Source: Sulfurimonas crateris (GTDB taxonomy: Bacteria; Campylobacterota; Campylobacteria; Campylobacterales; Sulfurimonadaceae). From it: a stretch of 64,000 nucleotides of DNA. A program made the translations under genes and the position numbers. This document shows, piece by piece, positions 55,360 to 64,000 of this stretch. The stretch lies in NCBI RefSeq assembly GCF_005217605.1, contig NZ_SZPX01000005.1, forward strand, positions 1 through 64,000, read 5' to 3'. The notes under the pieces are model-generated. The model was not told where the DNA came from. It did not search any database and saw only the letters and a list, made by a program, of their open reading frames with translations. Within the stretch, counting starts at the first letter, position 1; the number at the start of each line of letters is the position of its first letter.

Positions 55360-56613
55360 TTATAGATTTAGTGCTTTTTCTCCGTGAACAGTCTCATCAA
55401 GTCCTCTGTTCTCACTATCATAATCGACTCTTCCGCCGCCTGTAAGCATCGAAGCTAAAAAGTAAACAGCCGCAGTTGCTATAGCACTGTAGACGATAGT
55501 CAAACCGATCGCTTGAAATTGACTTACCAGCTGAGAAGCCATATCGTAAGCCTCAGGCATCGCATAAGGAGCAATAAAGATTGCCGTAGCGATCGATCCC
55601 CAGATACCTACTAAACCGTGAATCCAAAAAGCATCCAACGAGTCATCCACTTTAAACATATTTTTTAGTTTTGCAACAGCAAAAAATCCTAATATACCAC
55701 CGACCAAACCGATGATTATAGCACCCTCAACTCCCGCACTTCCTGAAGCAGGAGTAATTGCAACAAGACCTGCAACCGCACCTGAAGCCCCACCTACGAT
55801 CGTAGCCTTTTTATAAACGAACCACTCAGCAATTATCCATCCTATAACACCCAGTGCAGCAGCAACGTTTGTTACCAAGAATGCAGATGCCGCAACACCG
55901 TCAGCAGCTAACTCTGAGCCAGCGTTAAAACCGAACCATCCGAACCATAGGAGTGCTGCACCAAGTGCCACTAATACAGGAGAGAAAGGTTTGATCGCAA
56001 CTTTGCCGTAATCTCTTCTTCTACCAAGTATCAGAGCTACGACCAGACCTGCAACACCTGCATTTAAGTGAACAACAGTTCCTCCTGCAAAGTCCATCTC
56101 TCCAAAGTTTAGAGTCTCTCCACCGCCCCATGCCCAGTGTGTGATAGGTGCATAGACAACTATGATCCAAAGTGCTGCAAATAGTATATATGTAGAGAAC
56201 TTTACACGCTCTATCATAGATCCGCTGGCAATCGCAACCGCAATAGCCGCGAATGTTCCCTGAAATGCGACAAAAAGAAGTTCAGGAATAGTTCCGCTTA
56301 GAGTCTCGGATGTAATTCCCGATAAAAGCAGCTTACCGCTTCCTATAATATCTCCCTCGCCAAAAGCAATAGAGTAACCGACTAAAACCCATACCAATGT
56401 ACCGATCGCATAAGCTCCCAAGCTCATACCTATAGTGTTTAACACATTCTTAGAACGAGTTAAACCACCGTAGAAGAGTGCCAATCCTGCAGGAGTCATA
56501 AGCATAACAAATGCAGTAGCAACCAACATCCATGCCGTATCACCGCTGCTTAACGCATCTTCCGCAAACACAAAAGACGGTATAGCCAACATACTAAACA
56601 AAAACCTCTTCAT
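55360..56613 (-). CDS. amt: ammonium transporter, copy 2
   Basis: Amt channel with a signal-peptide-like start (MKRFLFSMLAIPSFVFA) as in E. coli AmtB, followed by GLALFYGGLTRSKN, pore His in AGGTVVHLNAGVAGLV and FWIHGLVGIWGSIATAIF, about 11 helices. Length 417. It is first of three nitrogen genes (amt2, glnK, amt1) on the minus strand; on this strand a TATATAAT-like box lies about 30-40 bases before the start. The two amt copies differ enough to be distinct subfamilies. Confidence 0.95.
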   Translation of the reverse strand: MKRFLFSMLAIPSFVFAEDALSSGDTAWMLVATAFVMLMTPAGLALFYGGLTRSKNVLNTIGMSLGAYAIGTLVWVLVGYSIAFGEGDIIGSGKLLLSGITSETLSGTIPELLFVAFQGTFAAIAVAIASGSMIERVKFSTYILFAALWIIVVYAPITHWAWGGGETLNFGEMDFAGGTVVHLNAGVAGLVVALILGRRRDYGKVAIKPFSPVLVALGAALLWFGWFGFNAGSELAADGVAASAFLVTNVAAALGVIGWIIAEWFVYKKATIVGGASGAVAGLVAITPASGSAGVEGAIIIGLVGGILGFFAVAKLKNMFKVDDSLDAFWIHGLVGIWGSIATAIFIAPYAMPEAYDMASQLVSQFQAIGLTIVYSAIATAAVYFLASMLTGGGRVDYDSENRGLDETVHGEKALNL

Positions 56614-56826
56614 TTTTCAATCCTTTTTTTTAATCTGCCAAATTATATACCATCCAAAATCACAATATGACAAAAAACTGCTTATTTTTTAATCACTTGA
56701 CACTTTTTTGACAAATTTCCCAAAAAACACAGATTTAAGTTAGCTTTAAATTTTATAGTTATATAGTTTTAACTTATGCATAAATTAGATTTATTCATAA
56801 TATTTCTTTATAATTAAGGGGTTTTC

Positions 56827-58089
56827 ATGATGAAAGCTAGAATTACGGCAAAGAGAATCATCTCGATGGTTGGTTTATCACTAATGTGTGCTACGGCAGC
56901 GGAGGCAACACCTGCGTTTGCTAGACAAATGGATGCAGATTGTATGTCTTGTCACTTTCAAAACATGCCAAAGCTGAATGCTTTCGGTAGAGATTTTAAG
57001 ATGTCGGGCTTTACGATGACAAGCGGTAAAGAGATGAAGAGTGAGCCAAACGGCGGTTTAGGTCTGCCAGAGACTCTAAACATGGCTTTTGTTATAAAAG
57101 CTCGTGTTCTTGACAGTGAAAACAAGTACGCTAAAACAGAGATTTTTGATGAATCTGCTTTCATCTTCGGCGGTAAAATAGCTGACAATGTAGGTACATC
57201 TATGGAGTTCGCTGAGGGCTTAATTGGGGGCAAGGTAACATTTGCTACTGAAGCTCTTGGTGGAAGAGTAGGTGCAACTTACCACATGACTGATGCGCTT
57301 GGTGCATTTGCGGGAACGGAGATATATACTACGGGTCTATACAGACCGGTTCGCCAGTTTGAGAATCGTAAAAAAACAAACATCTTCCAAAACCTAGGTA
57401 TCGGAGATGGTGAAGCTACCGGTGCTCAGGTTTACTATAGAGCAAATGGCTTCTATGCAACAGTAGGTGGGTATGTTCCTATGTTTGCAGCAAGTGCTGA
57501 GACTGGAACAGACTCTTTTAAAGCTTTGGCAAGAGCTGCATATGAGTTTAATATAGGTAGTTCAACAATCGCTCTAGGCGGATACTATATTGGCGGAAAT
57601 TCTGGGCAAGAACTTACTGACAGACTGCTAGATGGTACTGGCGAGCCTCTAAGTGATCTTGTTCACGGTCTAGATACGGATGCTTTGGATAGAGAGTCTG
57701 CTGGTATTGACCTCCAAGTAGAGAGCGCTATTGCTGATATGTCACTAATGCTAACTGGTGGTTATGTATTTAAGAATGACTATAGCTCTTATTATGACCC
57801 TAATGGCAACTTTCTTACATCTACTACTGCAATAAAGAGAGAGAGAACTGGTTACCATTTAGATCTTCAGATCAATCCGGTAGAGAGATTTGGCGCTAAA
57901 ATAGCTATCTTAGGCTATAACGACGAACTAATAGCTAATAATGACTACACTGTATACTCTCTTGGTTTAGAGTATAACATGAGACAAAACGTCCGTTTTT
58001 GTGTAGAGTATTCAAACACTTCACATGATAGTCCTACAAACACTTTAGAAGGCGATGAATTCTTGTTTATGTCTATGATTTCATTCTAA
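56827..58089 (+). CDS. monoheme cytochrome-porin, Cyc2-like
   Basis: Signal peptide (cleavage about after residue 27, AEA|TP), a single CxxCH heme site at residues 39-43, then NMPKLNAFGRDFKMSGFTM and a ~360-residue C-terminal part of alternating beta strands ending in LFMSMISF, a C-terminal Phe typical of outer-membrane barrels. The stretch TPAFARQ...C..CH..PKLN.FGR.FK closely resembles what I recall of Cyc2, the outer-membrane iron-oxidising cytochrome fused to a porin. Length 420 fits. Fe oxidation is a hypothesis; other small electron donors or acceptors are possible. AAGGGG precedes the start. Confidence 0.75.
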   Translation: MMKARITAKRIISMVGLSLMCATAAEATPAFARQMDADCMSCHFQNMPKLNAFGRDFKMSGFTMTSGKEMKSEPNGGLGLPETLNMAFVIKARVLDSENKYAKTEIFDESAFIFGGKIADNVGTSMEFAEGLIGGKVTFATEALGGRVGATYHMTDALGAFAGTEIYTTGLYRPVRQFENRKKTNIFQNLGIGDGEATGAQVYYRANGFYATVGGYVPMFAASAETGTDSFKALARAAYEFNIGSSTIALGGYYIGGNSGQELTDRLLDGTGEPLSDLVHGLDTDALDRESAGIDLQVESAIADMSLMLTGGYVFKNDYSSYYDPNGNFLTSTTAIKRERTGYHLDLQINPVERFGAKIAILGYNDELIANNDYTVYSLGLEYNMRQNVRFCVEYSNTSHDSPTNTLEGDEFLFMSMISF

Positions 58090-58140
58090 TTTTATTAGAA
58101 ACATCAACTTCTATCTCTCCTAGAACCATTTATATCGTAA

Positions 58141-58166
58141 AAACAACTGCTATAAAGCAGTTGTTT
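58141..58166. terminator. hairpin after the cytochrome-porin gene
   Basis: Perfect ten-base stem AAACAACTGC / GCAGTTGTTT with loop TATAAA, 52 bases past the stop. The 3' side ends TTGTTT, so it is a fair terminator in either direction; none of the stem is GC-rich. Confidence 0.6.
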
Positions 58167-58323
58167 GCGGTAACACCTCTTGCTCCTTTATACGTTTTGC
58201 AACGCATTTGCACACTGCTTTAAACTTCTAAAAAAGTTTCTTCTATTTACGCAACTCTTAAGCGACAATAAGGTACCATCTATAGAATTTATTTTTCAAT
58301 ATTATAAAGATTAGGTGTTATAT

Positions 58324-60816
58324 ATGGGCAACTTGTTAAACAACGATAATATACAGAGCATAAACATTGAAGAGACTCTTCAAAGCAGCTATCTTGATTA
58401 CTCTATGAGTGTAATCGTCGGTCGTGCACTTCCTGACGTGCGTGACGGACTCAAGCCGGTTCACAGAAGAATCCTTTACGCGATGGATAAACTGAGTCTT
58501 TCTCACGGAGCGAAGTTTAAAAAATCTGCGCGTATCGTCGGTGACGTTATCGGTCAGTACCACCCGCACGGTGATACTGCGGTATACGATGCTCTAGTTC
58601 GTATGGCTCAAGACTTCTCTATGAGAATGGAGCTGGTTGACGGTCAAGGTAACTTCGGTTCAGTTGACGGCGACAGCGCGGCGGCTATGCGTTATACAGA
58701 AGCTAGAATGACGAAATATGCAGGCGAACTTCTAAAAGATCTTGAAAAGAACACGGTCAATATGATCGACAACTACGACGGCACGACAGTTGAACCTGAC
58801 GTTATGCCTACACGCGTACCCAACATTCTTATTAACGGCTCTTCAGGTATTGCCGTAGGTATGGCGACAAACATCCCTCCTCACAATCCAAAAGAGGTAA
58901 TGATGGGTCTTAAAGCACTTTTGGCAGACCCTAATATTGAACTCTATGAACTTATGGAACACATCAAAGCTCCGGATTTTCCTACAGGCGGAACGATCTT
59001 CGGTAAAAAAGGGATCATGGATGCTTATGAGACAGGTCGCGGGCGCATAAAAGTTCGTGCTAAGACTCATATAGAGAAAAAAGGGAACAAAGACGTTATC
59101 GTCATTGATGAGCTCCCTTATCAGGTAAATAAAGCACGCCTTATCGAGAGCATAGCAAATCTTGTAAAAGATAAGATGATAGAGGGTGTCTCAGAGATTC
59201 GTGATGAGTCAGACCGTGACGGTATCCGTGTTGTTATAGAGCTTAAAAAAGATGCGATGAGCGAAATCGTTCTAAACAACCTATTCAAGCAGACAAGCAT
59301 GCAGACCACTTTTGGTATCATCATGCTATCTATCTTAAATCAAGAACCAAGAATATTCGGCATTATCGACATACTAAAACACTTTATCAATCACCGTAAA
59401 ACTATTATTATCCGCCGTACTATATTTGATCTTGAAAAAGCAAAAGCAAGAGCTCACATCTTAGAGGGATTGAAAAAAGCGATAGAGATTATTGAAGATG
59501 TAATAAGAGTTATTAGAGCATCTAAAAGTGAGGAAGAAGCAAAAGAGAATCTCGTAAGTGAATTTGACTTTAGTGAGATACAAGCATCTAGCATTGTTGC
59601 AATGAGACTAGGTCGCCTAACCGGTCTAGAGATAGAAAAAATTGAAAACGAATTGCAAGAGCTTATCAAATTGATAGATTACTTAGAGTCTATCTTAAAG
59701 AGCGAAGAGGTTCTGCATGGGATCATTGACCAAGAGTTTGACGAGATCCTTGCTACCTACACAGATGAGAGAAGAACCGACATCGAAGATGACTATGACG
59801 ATATCGACATAGAGGACCTTATCCCTAATGAGCCTATGGTCGTAACGATCACTCATAGAGGCTACATCAAAAGAGTTCCTCTTGCACAGTATGAGAAGCA
59901 AAAAAGAGGCGGAAAAGGCAAGATCGCGCTTACTACTTATGAAGATGACTTTATAGAGAGATTCTTTACATGTAATACGCACGACACGCTTCTATTTGTT
60001 ACAGACCGCGGACAACTCCACTGGCTAAAAGTTTACAAGATACCTGAGGGAAGCAGAACTGCAAAAGGAAAAGCGGTCGTTAACCTGCTTAATCTTGTAG
60101 CAGAAGAGCAGATTCAGTCTATCAACCCGACAACTGACTTCAGCGATGAGAAATCACTTGTGTTCTTCACCAAAAAAGGTGTTGTCAAGAGAACCAACTT
60201 AAGCGAATTCTCAAACATCAGAAGCAACGGTGTAAGAGCTATAAGCCTTGACGATGACGACTCTATCATCACAGCAAAAATTGCAGACAAGAGCATTAAG
60301 TACCTGTTTATTATGACTAAACTTGCACAGTGTATCAAGTTTGATATTGAAAAAACACGTGATCAAGGTAGAAATACAAGAGGTGTAAGAGGTATCAAGT
60401 TCAAGCACGATTCTGATGAAGTGGTCGATGCAAATATAATCGCAAACGACGAAGAGGAGATCTTGGTTGTGAGCGAAAAAGGTATCGGTAAACGTACCGA
60501 TGCAGGCGAATACCGTTTGACAAACAGAGGCGGAAGCGGAGTCATTGCTATGAAAATGACTGCAAAAACAGGTAAGCATGTTGTCGGATGCCTTATGGTT
60601 GATGAGAGCATGGATATGATGGCACTCACCAAAGAGGGCAAAATGATAAGAGTAGATATGCAAACTATCTCTAAATCAAGCAGAAATACAAGCGGTGTAT
60701 ATATAGTAAAAGGCGACGATGTTATAAGTGTCTCGCGTTGTCCAAAACAGCCTATTGAAGATGAAGATGACGAAGAGCAAGACAACTCTCTGCTTGACTC
60801 AAACGAATTGGAATAA
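58324..60816 (+). CDS. gyrA: DNA gyrase subunit A
   Basis: Breaks and rejoins DNA in negative supercoiling. The N-terminal domain has [20 protein letters not shown], the quinolone-resistance region [17 protein letters not shown] and the catalytic Tyr in [11 protein letters not shown]-terminal beta-pinwheel repeats are in 520-800 with GyrA box KRGGKGK, and the protein ends in an acidic tail (about 810-830). I chose ATG 58324 with AGG upstream; a GTG at 58315 would include the ribosome site. 830 residues. Confidence 0.97.
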   Translation: MGNLLNNDNIQSINIEETLQSSYLDYSMSVIVGRALPDVRDGLKPVHRRILYAMDKLSLSHGAKFKKSARIVGDVIGQYHPHGDTAVYDALVRMAQDFSMRMELVDGQGNFGSVDGDSAAAMRYTEARMTKYAGELLKDLEKNTVNMIDNYDGTTVEPDVMPTRVPNILINGSSGIAVGMATNIPPHNPKEVMMGLKALLADPNIELYELMEHIKAPDFPTGGTIFGKKGIMDAYETGRGRIKVRAKTHIEKKGNKDVIVIDELPYQVNKARLIESIANLVKDKMIEGVSEIRDESDRDGIRVVIELKKDAMSEIVLNNLFKQTSMQTTFGIIMLSILNQEPRIFGIIDILKHFINHRKTIIIRRTIFDLEKAKARAHILEGLKKAIEIIEDVIRVIRASKSEEEAKENLVSEFDFSEIQASSIVAMRLGRLTGLEIEKIENELQELIKLIDYLESILKSEEVLHGIIDQEFDEILATYTDERRTDIEDDYDDIDIEDLIPNEPMVVTITHRGYIKRVPLAQYEKQKRGGKGKIALTTYEDDFIERFFTCNTHDTLLFVTDRGQLHWLKVYKIPEGSRTAKGKAVVNLLNLVAEEQIQSINPTTDFSDEKSLVFFTKKGVVKRTNLSEFSNIRSNGVRAISLDDDDSIITAKIADKSIKYLFIMTKLAQCIKFDIEKTRDQGRNTRGVRGIKFKHDSDEVVDANIIANDEEEILVVSEKGIGKRTDAGEYRLTNRGGSGVIAMKMTAKTGKHVVGCLMVDESMDMMALTKEGKMIRVDMQTISKSSRNTSGVYIVKGDDVISVSRCPKQPIEDEDDEEQDNSLLDSNELE

Positions 60817-60861
60817 TTATTGCTACCGATGGAGCATAAAAACCATGTCAAGGGAAAGACA

Positions 60862-61458
60862 ATGAAATATTCTATACTAGTCGTAATGCTTTTTAGTGTT
60901 TCAACACTTTTAGGAGCAGACAAAGTTCAGACTGTAGATACTACTGTAATTGAGCAGACAAATGCCGAGCTTGCTAAAGTAAGAGCTGAAGTTGCAGCGG
61001 CAAAAGAAGAAGCCGCTCAAGCAACGGCTCAGGCAAATGAAGCAAAAAAAGAGAGCAAAAGAGTTGCAGAAGAGCTGGAAGTTGCCAAAGCCGAGAGAGA
61101 AGAGGAGCTAGCTGCCGCTGCAGCTAAAGAAAAGGTTCTAAAAAAGAACCGAACTATGCATATATCAGTTGTCGGACAGGGTGTAGCTCCTATGAATACA
61201 TCATCTCCTGCTCAAGCTTACGCACTTGCAAAAAGAGCGGCTATTGCTGACGCGTATAGAGCTATTGCAGAAAAAGTCAAAGGTGTTCGTATCGATGGAC
61301 AAGATACCATTAAAAACATGATGGTTCAAAGATCAACTGTGCGTACTTACGTTCAAGCTATGGTAAGAAATGCAGACATCGTTGAGACCACTTTTAAAGA
61401 GGGCTTATGCGAAGTAGAGATGGAAATCTTAATTTCTCACGCAGACTTTGCTCAGTAG
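60862..61458 (+). CDS. flgP: flagellar basal-disk protein FlgP (LPP20 domain)
   Basis: Position gyrA-flgP-flgQ-flgR-asd matches C. jejuni as I recall. FlgP builds the basal disk around the flagellar motor. Signal peptide YSILVVMLFSVSTLLGA, a Glu/Ala/Lys-rich coiled coil (about 35-85), then an LPP20-type domain (AQAYALAKRAAIADAYRAIAEKV; about 112-135). There is no cysteine after the signal, so the lipid anchor described for Campylobacter FlgP is absent. The ATG at 60862 has AAGGGA; a longer frame from 60820 lacks a signal. 198 residues. Confidence 0.82.
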   Translation: MKYSILVVMLFSVSTLLGADKVQTVDTTVIEQTNAELAKVRAEVAAAKEEAAQATAQANEAKKESKRVAEELEVAKAEREEELAAAAAKEKVLKKNRTMHISVVGQGVAPMNTSSPAQAYALAKRAAIADAYRAIAEKVKGVRIDGQDTIKNMMVQRSTVRTYVQAMVRNADIVETTFKEGLCEVEMEILISHADFAQ

Positions 61459-61820
61459 TTATCCTCTTTAGCTCGCTCGCACTAAGTGCGAGCGAGTACC
61501 TTATCTCTTACAAATATATAGTAAAAGACGCAACTCTCTACAACGAAACCCTACTTATCTCTAAAGCCATGACAAAATGCGAAGGCACTCCCCAAGATGA
61601 GTTTATGTTGATGAACAGAGATGCAGACAATTTAAAAAAACTTATATCACAAAACTCGCAAGAGTTTATAGAGTATATTCATAAACTCGGTATGCACGTT
61701 AACCACGACGAAAAAACAATAAATATGCAAAACAGCTACACAACGGTACTGACACTTAAGACGACTTGTTTCAAAGTCGACTTTAATGATAATTTCGCTA
61801 CAATCGCACCTTTAAAATAA
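61407..61820 (+). CDS. flgQ: FlgQ-like exported protein
   Basis: A 137-residue protein with a signal peptide (VVILFSSLALSASEY, cleavage about after residue 28), then a soluble domain with two cysteines (MTKCEGTP and TTCFKVDF), possibly disulfide-linked. FlgQ is needed for FlgP stability and motility in C. jejuni; the call rests on position after flgP and size. The only in-frame ATG is at 61407, preceded by AGAGGG, so the gene overlaps flgP by 52 bases. A strong hairpin (61472-61496) lies in its signal-peptide codons. Confidence 0.7.
   Translation: MRSRDGNLNFSRRLCSVVILFSSLALSASEYLISYKYIVKDATLYNETLLISKAMTKCEGTPQDEFMLMNRDADNLKKLISQNSQEFIEYIHKLGMHVNHDEKTINMQNSYTTVLTLKTTCFKVDFNDNFATIAPLK
61472..61496 (+). 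promoter_or_regulatory. GC-rich hairpin inside the start of flgQ
   Basis: Perfect 11-base stem CTCGCTCGCAC / GTGCGAGCGAG with loop TAA, 13 bases after the flgP stop, unusually stable and GC-rich for this genome. It lies in codons of the FlgQ signal peptide, so it may attenuate flgQ or mark a 3' end of the flgP transcript. Confidence 0.55.
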
Positions 61821-61854
61821 GGGTGCCAAAACACTCAAATCCCAAGGCTTTTTA

Positions 61855-63006
61855 GTGAAAATTGCAATAGTTGAAGATGATATCAATATGAGAAAATCTC
61901 TTGAGATCGCTATGAGCGACTATAAAGAGTTTGAAATTCAGACATTTAAAAATGCAAAAGATGCACTAAAAGGTATTGACGATAGTTTTAACCTCGTTAT
62001 TACAGATATTAATATGCCCGGTATGGACGGTATAGAGTTTGTAAAAACGCTCGGCGGAAAGTTTGAAGTCATCATTATGACAGGCAACGCAACTCTGCAA
62101 AGAGCCATCGAATCAATCCACCTTGGCGTAAAAGATTTTTTACTAAAGCCTTTTGATGTAGACACTCTGATCGAGGCGATCAAAAGAGAAGACAAGATAC
62201 AAAAGGTCAAAAAAACTCTCCCAAAAACAAACAGCGACAACGCAGCAAGCAGTTTTTACGGAACATCAAAAGCTCTGGAGGCTGCTCTTAAAATTGCCGA
62301 CAAAGCATCAAAGACGGATGCCAGCATTCTGCTGTTAGGTGAGAGCGGTGTTGGAAAAGAGGTCTTTGCATCTTATATCCACAACAACTCTCCCAGAGCG
62401 AAAAAACCTTTTGTAGCTATCAATATGGCGGCAATTCCCGATAACCTTATTGAGAGCGAGCTGTTTGGTTTTGAAAAAGGTGCTTTTACAGATGCAAGCG
62501 AAGCAAAAGCGGGACAGTTTGAACAGGCAAACGGCGGAACGCTCTTTTTGGATGAGATAGCGGAGATGCCTTACGGTGTTCAAGCCAAACTTCTACGCGC
62601 GCTTCAAGAGAAAGAGATAAGAAGACTAGGCTCCTCAAAAGGGATCAAAATAGACATCAGAGTGGTATCCGCTACAAATGCGAATCTGAACGAGAAGATA
62701 AAAAACGGCGAATTTAGAAGTGATTTATACTTTCGTCTAAATACTATTCCTGTGAATATTCCGCCTCTTAGAGAGAGAAAAGATGAAATATTGCAGATAG
62801 CACAAAAGGTTTTAGAGCAAAATTGTATAAAATACGGTTTTGATTTAAAGACTTTTTCGGATGAAGCTTTAAAGCAGCTGCTCGATTATCACTGGCCCGG
62901 AAACATAAGAGAGCTTATCTCAGTGGTTGAGAGAGCGGTTATACTAAGCGAGAGCGATGAGATAACACCACAAGAGCTTTTTTTAGAGTCACGCGTATTT
63001 AATTAA
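61855..63006 (+). CDS. flgR: sigma-54 activator response regulator, FlgR-like
   Basis: NtrC-family regulator. Receiver domain (1-115) with E6/D7-D8, phospho-Asp in VITDINMPGMDG and KPFD; AAA+ domain (about 135-370) with Walker A LGESGVGKE, Walker B LFLDEIAEMP and the arginine finger RFRLRL-like FRLNTIPVNIPPLRERK. The contact loop is GAFTDA in place of the usual GAFTGA. The protein ends about a dozen residues after the AAA+ core, so there is no HTH domain, as in H. pylori FlgR. Start GTG 61855. 383 residues. It is likely to activate rod/hook genes. Confidence 0.85.
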   Translation: MKIAIVEDDINMRKSLEIAMSDYKEFEIQTFKNAKDALKGIDDSFNLVITDINMPGMDGIEFVKTLGGKFEVIIMTGNATLQRAIESIHLGVKDFLLKPFDVDTLIEAIKREDKIQKVKKTLPKTNSDNAASSFYGTSKALEAALKIADKASKTDASILLLGESGVGKEVFASYIHNNSPRAKKPFVAINMAAIPDNLIESELFGFEKGAFTDASEAKAGQFEQANGGTLFLDEIAEMPYGVQAKLLRALQEKEIRRLGSSKGIKIDIRVVSATNANLNEKIKNGEFRSDLYFRLNTIPVNIPPLRERKDEILQIAQKVLEQNCIKYGFDLKTFSDEALKQLLDYHWPGNIRELISVVERAVILSESDEITPQELFLESRVFN

Positions 63007-63025
63007 AACTATGAAGGAACAAATA

Positions 63026-64000
63026 ATGTCGAAAAAATATAATGTAGCGGTAGTCGGAGCAAACGGTGCTGTCGGTGAAGAGATATTGGCTATTTTGAAT
63101 GAGGTCTCTTTTCCTATCAACAAACTTGTCCCGCTGGCAAGTTCAAGAAGCTTGGGAAAAAGTGTAGAGTTCGGCAACAAAGAGATAGCCATCAAAGAGC
63201 TTACTGATACCGTATTTGAAGAAGAGGATATTGAGATCGCTCTCTTCTCTGCAGGCGGCAGCGTTAGCGCTCAGTTTGCAGCGGCTGCAGTAAAAGCGGG
63301 TGCGGTTGTAATAGACAACACTTCTCACTTTAGAATGGATGAGAACATCCCTCTCGTTGTACCTGAAGTAAACCCTGAAGATATCGCAAAATGGAAAAAA
63401 TCGGGGATCATTGCAAATCCAAACTGCTCAACTATCCAGATGGTACAAGCCCTAAAACCTCTTGATGAAGCATACGGACTAACCAGAGTCGATGTCAGTA
63501 CATATCAGGCGACTTCAGGTGCAGGAAAAAGCGCTATGGAAGAGCTTGTTAACCAGATGAAAGACTTTTTCAGTTTTAAACTTGACCAGAGCGAGCGCAA
63601 AGCGTTTAAACACCAGATCGCTCTAAACGTGATCCCTCAGATAGACACCTTTTTAGAAAACGGCTACACAAAAGAGGAGATGAAGATGGTAAATGAGACT
63701 ACCAAGATCATGCACAAAAAGATCCCTCTAAGTGCTACTTGTGTACGTGTACCTACTCTTCGCGGTCATGCAGAAGCTTTGACACTTACATTTTCTCAAG
63801 ATGTAGATGCATCCGAGGCAAGAGAGATCCTTAAAAAAGCTCCAAATATCATTGTTTTAGACAACCCAAGCGAGTCAGTTTATCCGATGCCGGCAATATC
63901 TTTAGAGAAGAACGAGACATTTGTTGGACGCATAAGAAATGATAATTTTTCAAAAAATATGCTGCATATGTTCATAGTTGCAGATAACTTAAGAGTCGGT
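63026..64000 (+). CDS. asd: aspartate-semialdehyde dehydrogenase (3' truncated by window)
   Basis: NADP-dependent reduction of beta-aspartyl phosphate, in lysine/DAP, threonine and methionine synthesis. Start MSKKYNVAVVGANGAVGEEILAIL (Rossmann loop GANGAVG) at ATG 63026; catalytic Cys in IIANPNCSTIQM (about 127-135). 325 codons are present without a stop; family length is about 340-345, so roughly 20 residues lie outside. Same gene follows flgR in C. jejuni as recalled. Confidence 0.94.
   Translation, partial: MSKKYNVAVVGANGAVGEEILAILNEVSFPINKLVPLASSRSLGKSVEFGNKEIAIKELTDTVFEEEDIEIALFSAGGSVSAQFAAAAVKAGAVVIDNTSHFRMDENIPLVVPEVNPEDIAKWKKSGIIANPNCSTIQMVQALKPLDEAYGLTRVDVSTYQATSGAGKSAMEELVNQMKDFFSFKLDQSERKAFKHQIALNVIPQIDTFLENGYTKEEMKMVNETTKIMHKKIPLSATCVRVPTLRGHAEALTLTFSQDVDASEAREILKKAPNIIVLDNPSESVYPMPAISLEKNETFVGRIRNDNFSKNMLHMFIVADNLRVG

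Noticed and set aside
58561-58620. Possible quinolone-resistance change in GyrA (Thr in HGDTAVYD)
   Set aside because: Thr at this site is the normal residue in Campylobacter-type GyrA, and the Asp is intact, so there is no evidence of resistance.
60211-60923. Long minus-strand frames (150 and 186 residues) opposite the gyrA 3' end
   Set aside because: Shadows of the GyrA pinwheel and acidic tail; composition (Ser/Ile/Thr-rich, odd Cys/His content) is that of antisense reading.

Overview
The window comes from a Campylobacterota chromosome, most likely a free-living, Sulfurimonas- or Sulfuricurvum-like relative of Campylobacter and Helicobacter. The evidence is blocks of genes in orders I recall from Campylobacter jejuni (fliY-fliM-fliA-X-flhG-flhF-folK-aroQ; M23 peptidase-lpxC-tsaB-thrB-ylxR-infB-rbfA-rimP; cosR/hsrA-fdxB-ppx; gyrA-flgP-flgQ-flgR-asd), an HsrA/CosR-type regulator, futalosine-type menaquinone genes, and AT-rich DNA. 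Genus is inference. I saw no transposase, prophage, CRISPR array or rRNA operon.

Layout. 198-8170 (minus): mnmA, a LOG protein, then a flagellar regulation and switch block (fliY, fliM, fliA, a membrane protein, flhG, flhF) with folK and aroQ upstream. 8264-10353 (plus): an amidohydrolase that is probably aminodeoxyfutalosine deaminase, and sppA. 10368-26256 (minus): a long housekeeping run (ogt, xseA, ubiE/menG, ribD, rimP, rbfA, infB, ylxR, thrB, tsaB, lpxC, an M23 peptidase, a DHH phosphoesterase, flhB, nadC, nadA). 26429-31425 (plus): plsY, folB, an HsrA/CosR-type response regulator, a histidine kinase, a ferredoxin and a Ppx/GppA phosphatase. bamA (minus) and tyrA (plus) follow.

34637-48613 is a 14-kb block, all on the minus strand. 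It carries two Bat (MoxR/von Willebrand A/TPR/BatD) modules on either side of a set of exported proteins and lipoproteins that includes YcfL-like and LpoB-like proteins. Only the second module has MoxR and DUF58. This envelope cluster is the most system-like part of the window.

48659-64000: a perfect consensus promoter drives tRNA-Lys and tRNA-Glu; then come a dCache/PAS/GGDEF diguanylate cyclase, a cation-diffusion transporter, an isolated tonB, an amt-glnK-amt nitrogen cluster, a monoheme cytochrome-porin resembling Cyc2, gyrA, the flagellar basal-disk genes flgP and flgQ, a sigma-54 activator of FlgR type without a DNA-binding domain, and asd, which runs off the end.

Points most worth a second look: the HsrA/CosR orthologue keeps a normal phospho-acceptor Asp and sits beside a histidine kinase, where Campylobacter and Helicobacter have an orphan regulator; the Cyc2-like cytochrome-porin; the double Bat cluster around lipoproteins; the FlgP without a lipobox; the dense palindromes after glnK; and a strong hairpin inside the start of flgQ. 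All functional calls come from reading motifs and recalled gene order; no database search was run.
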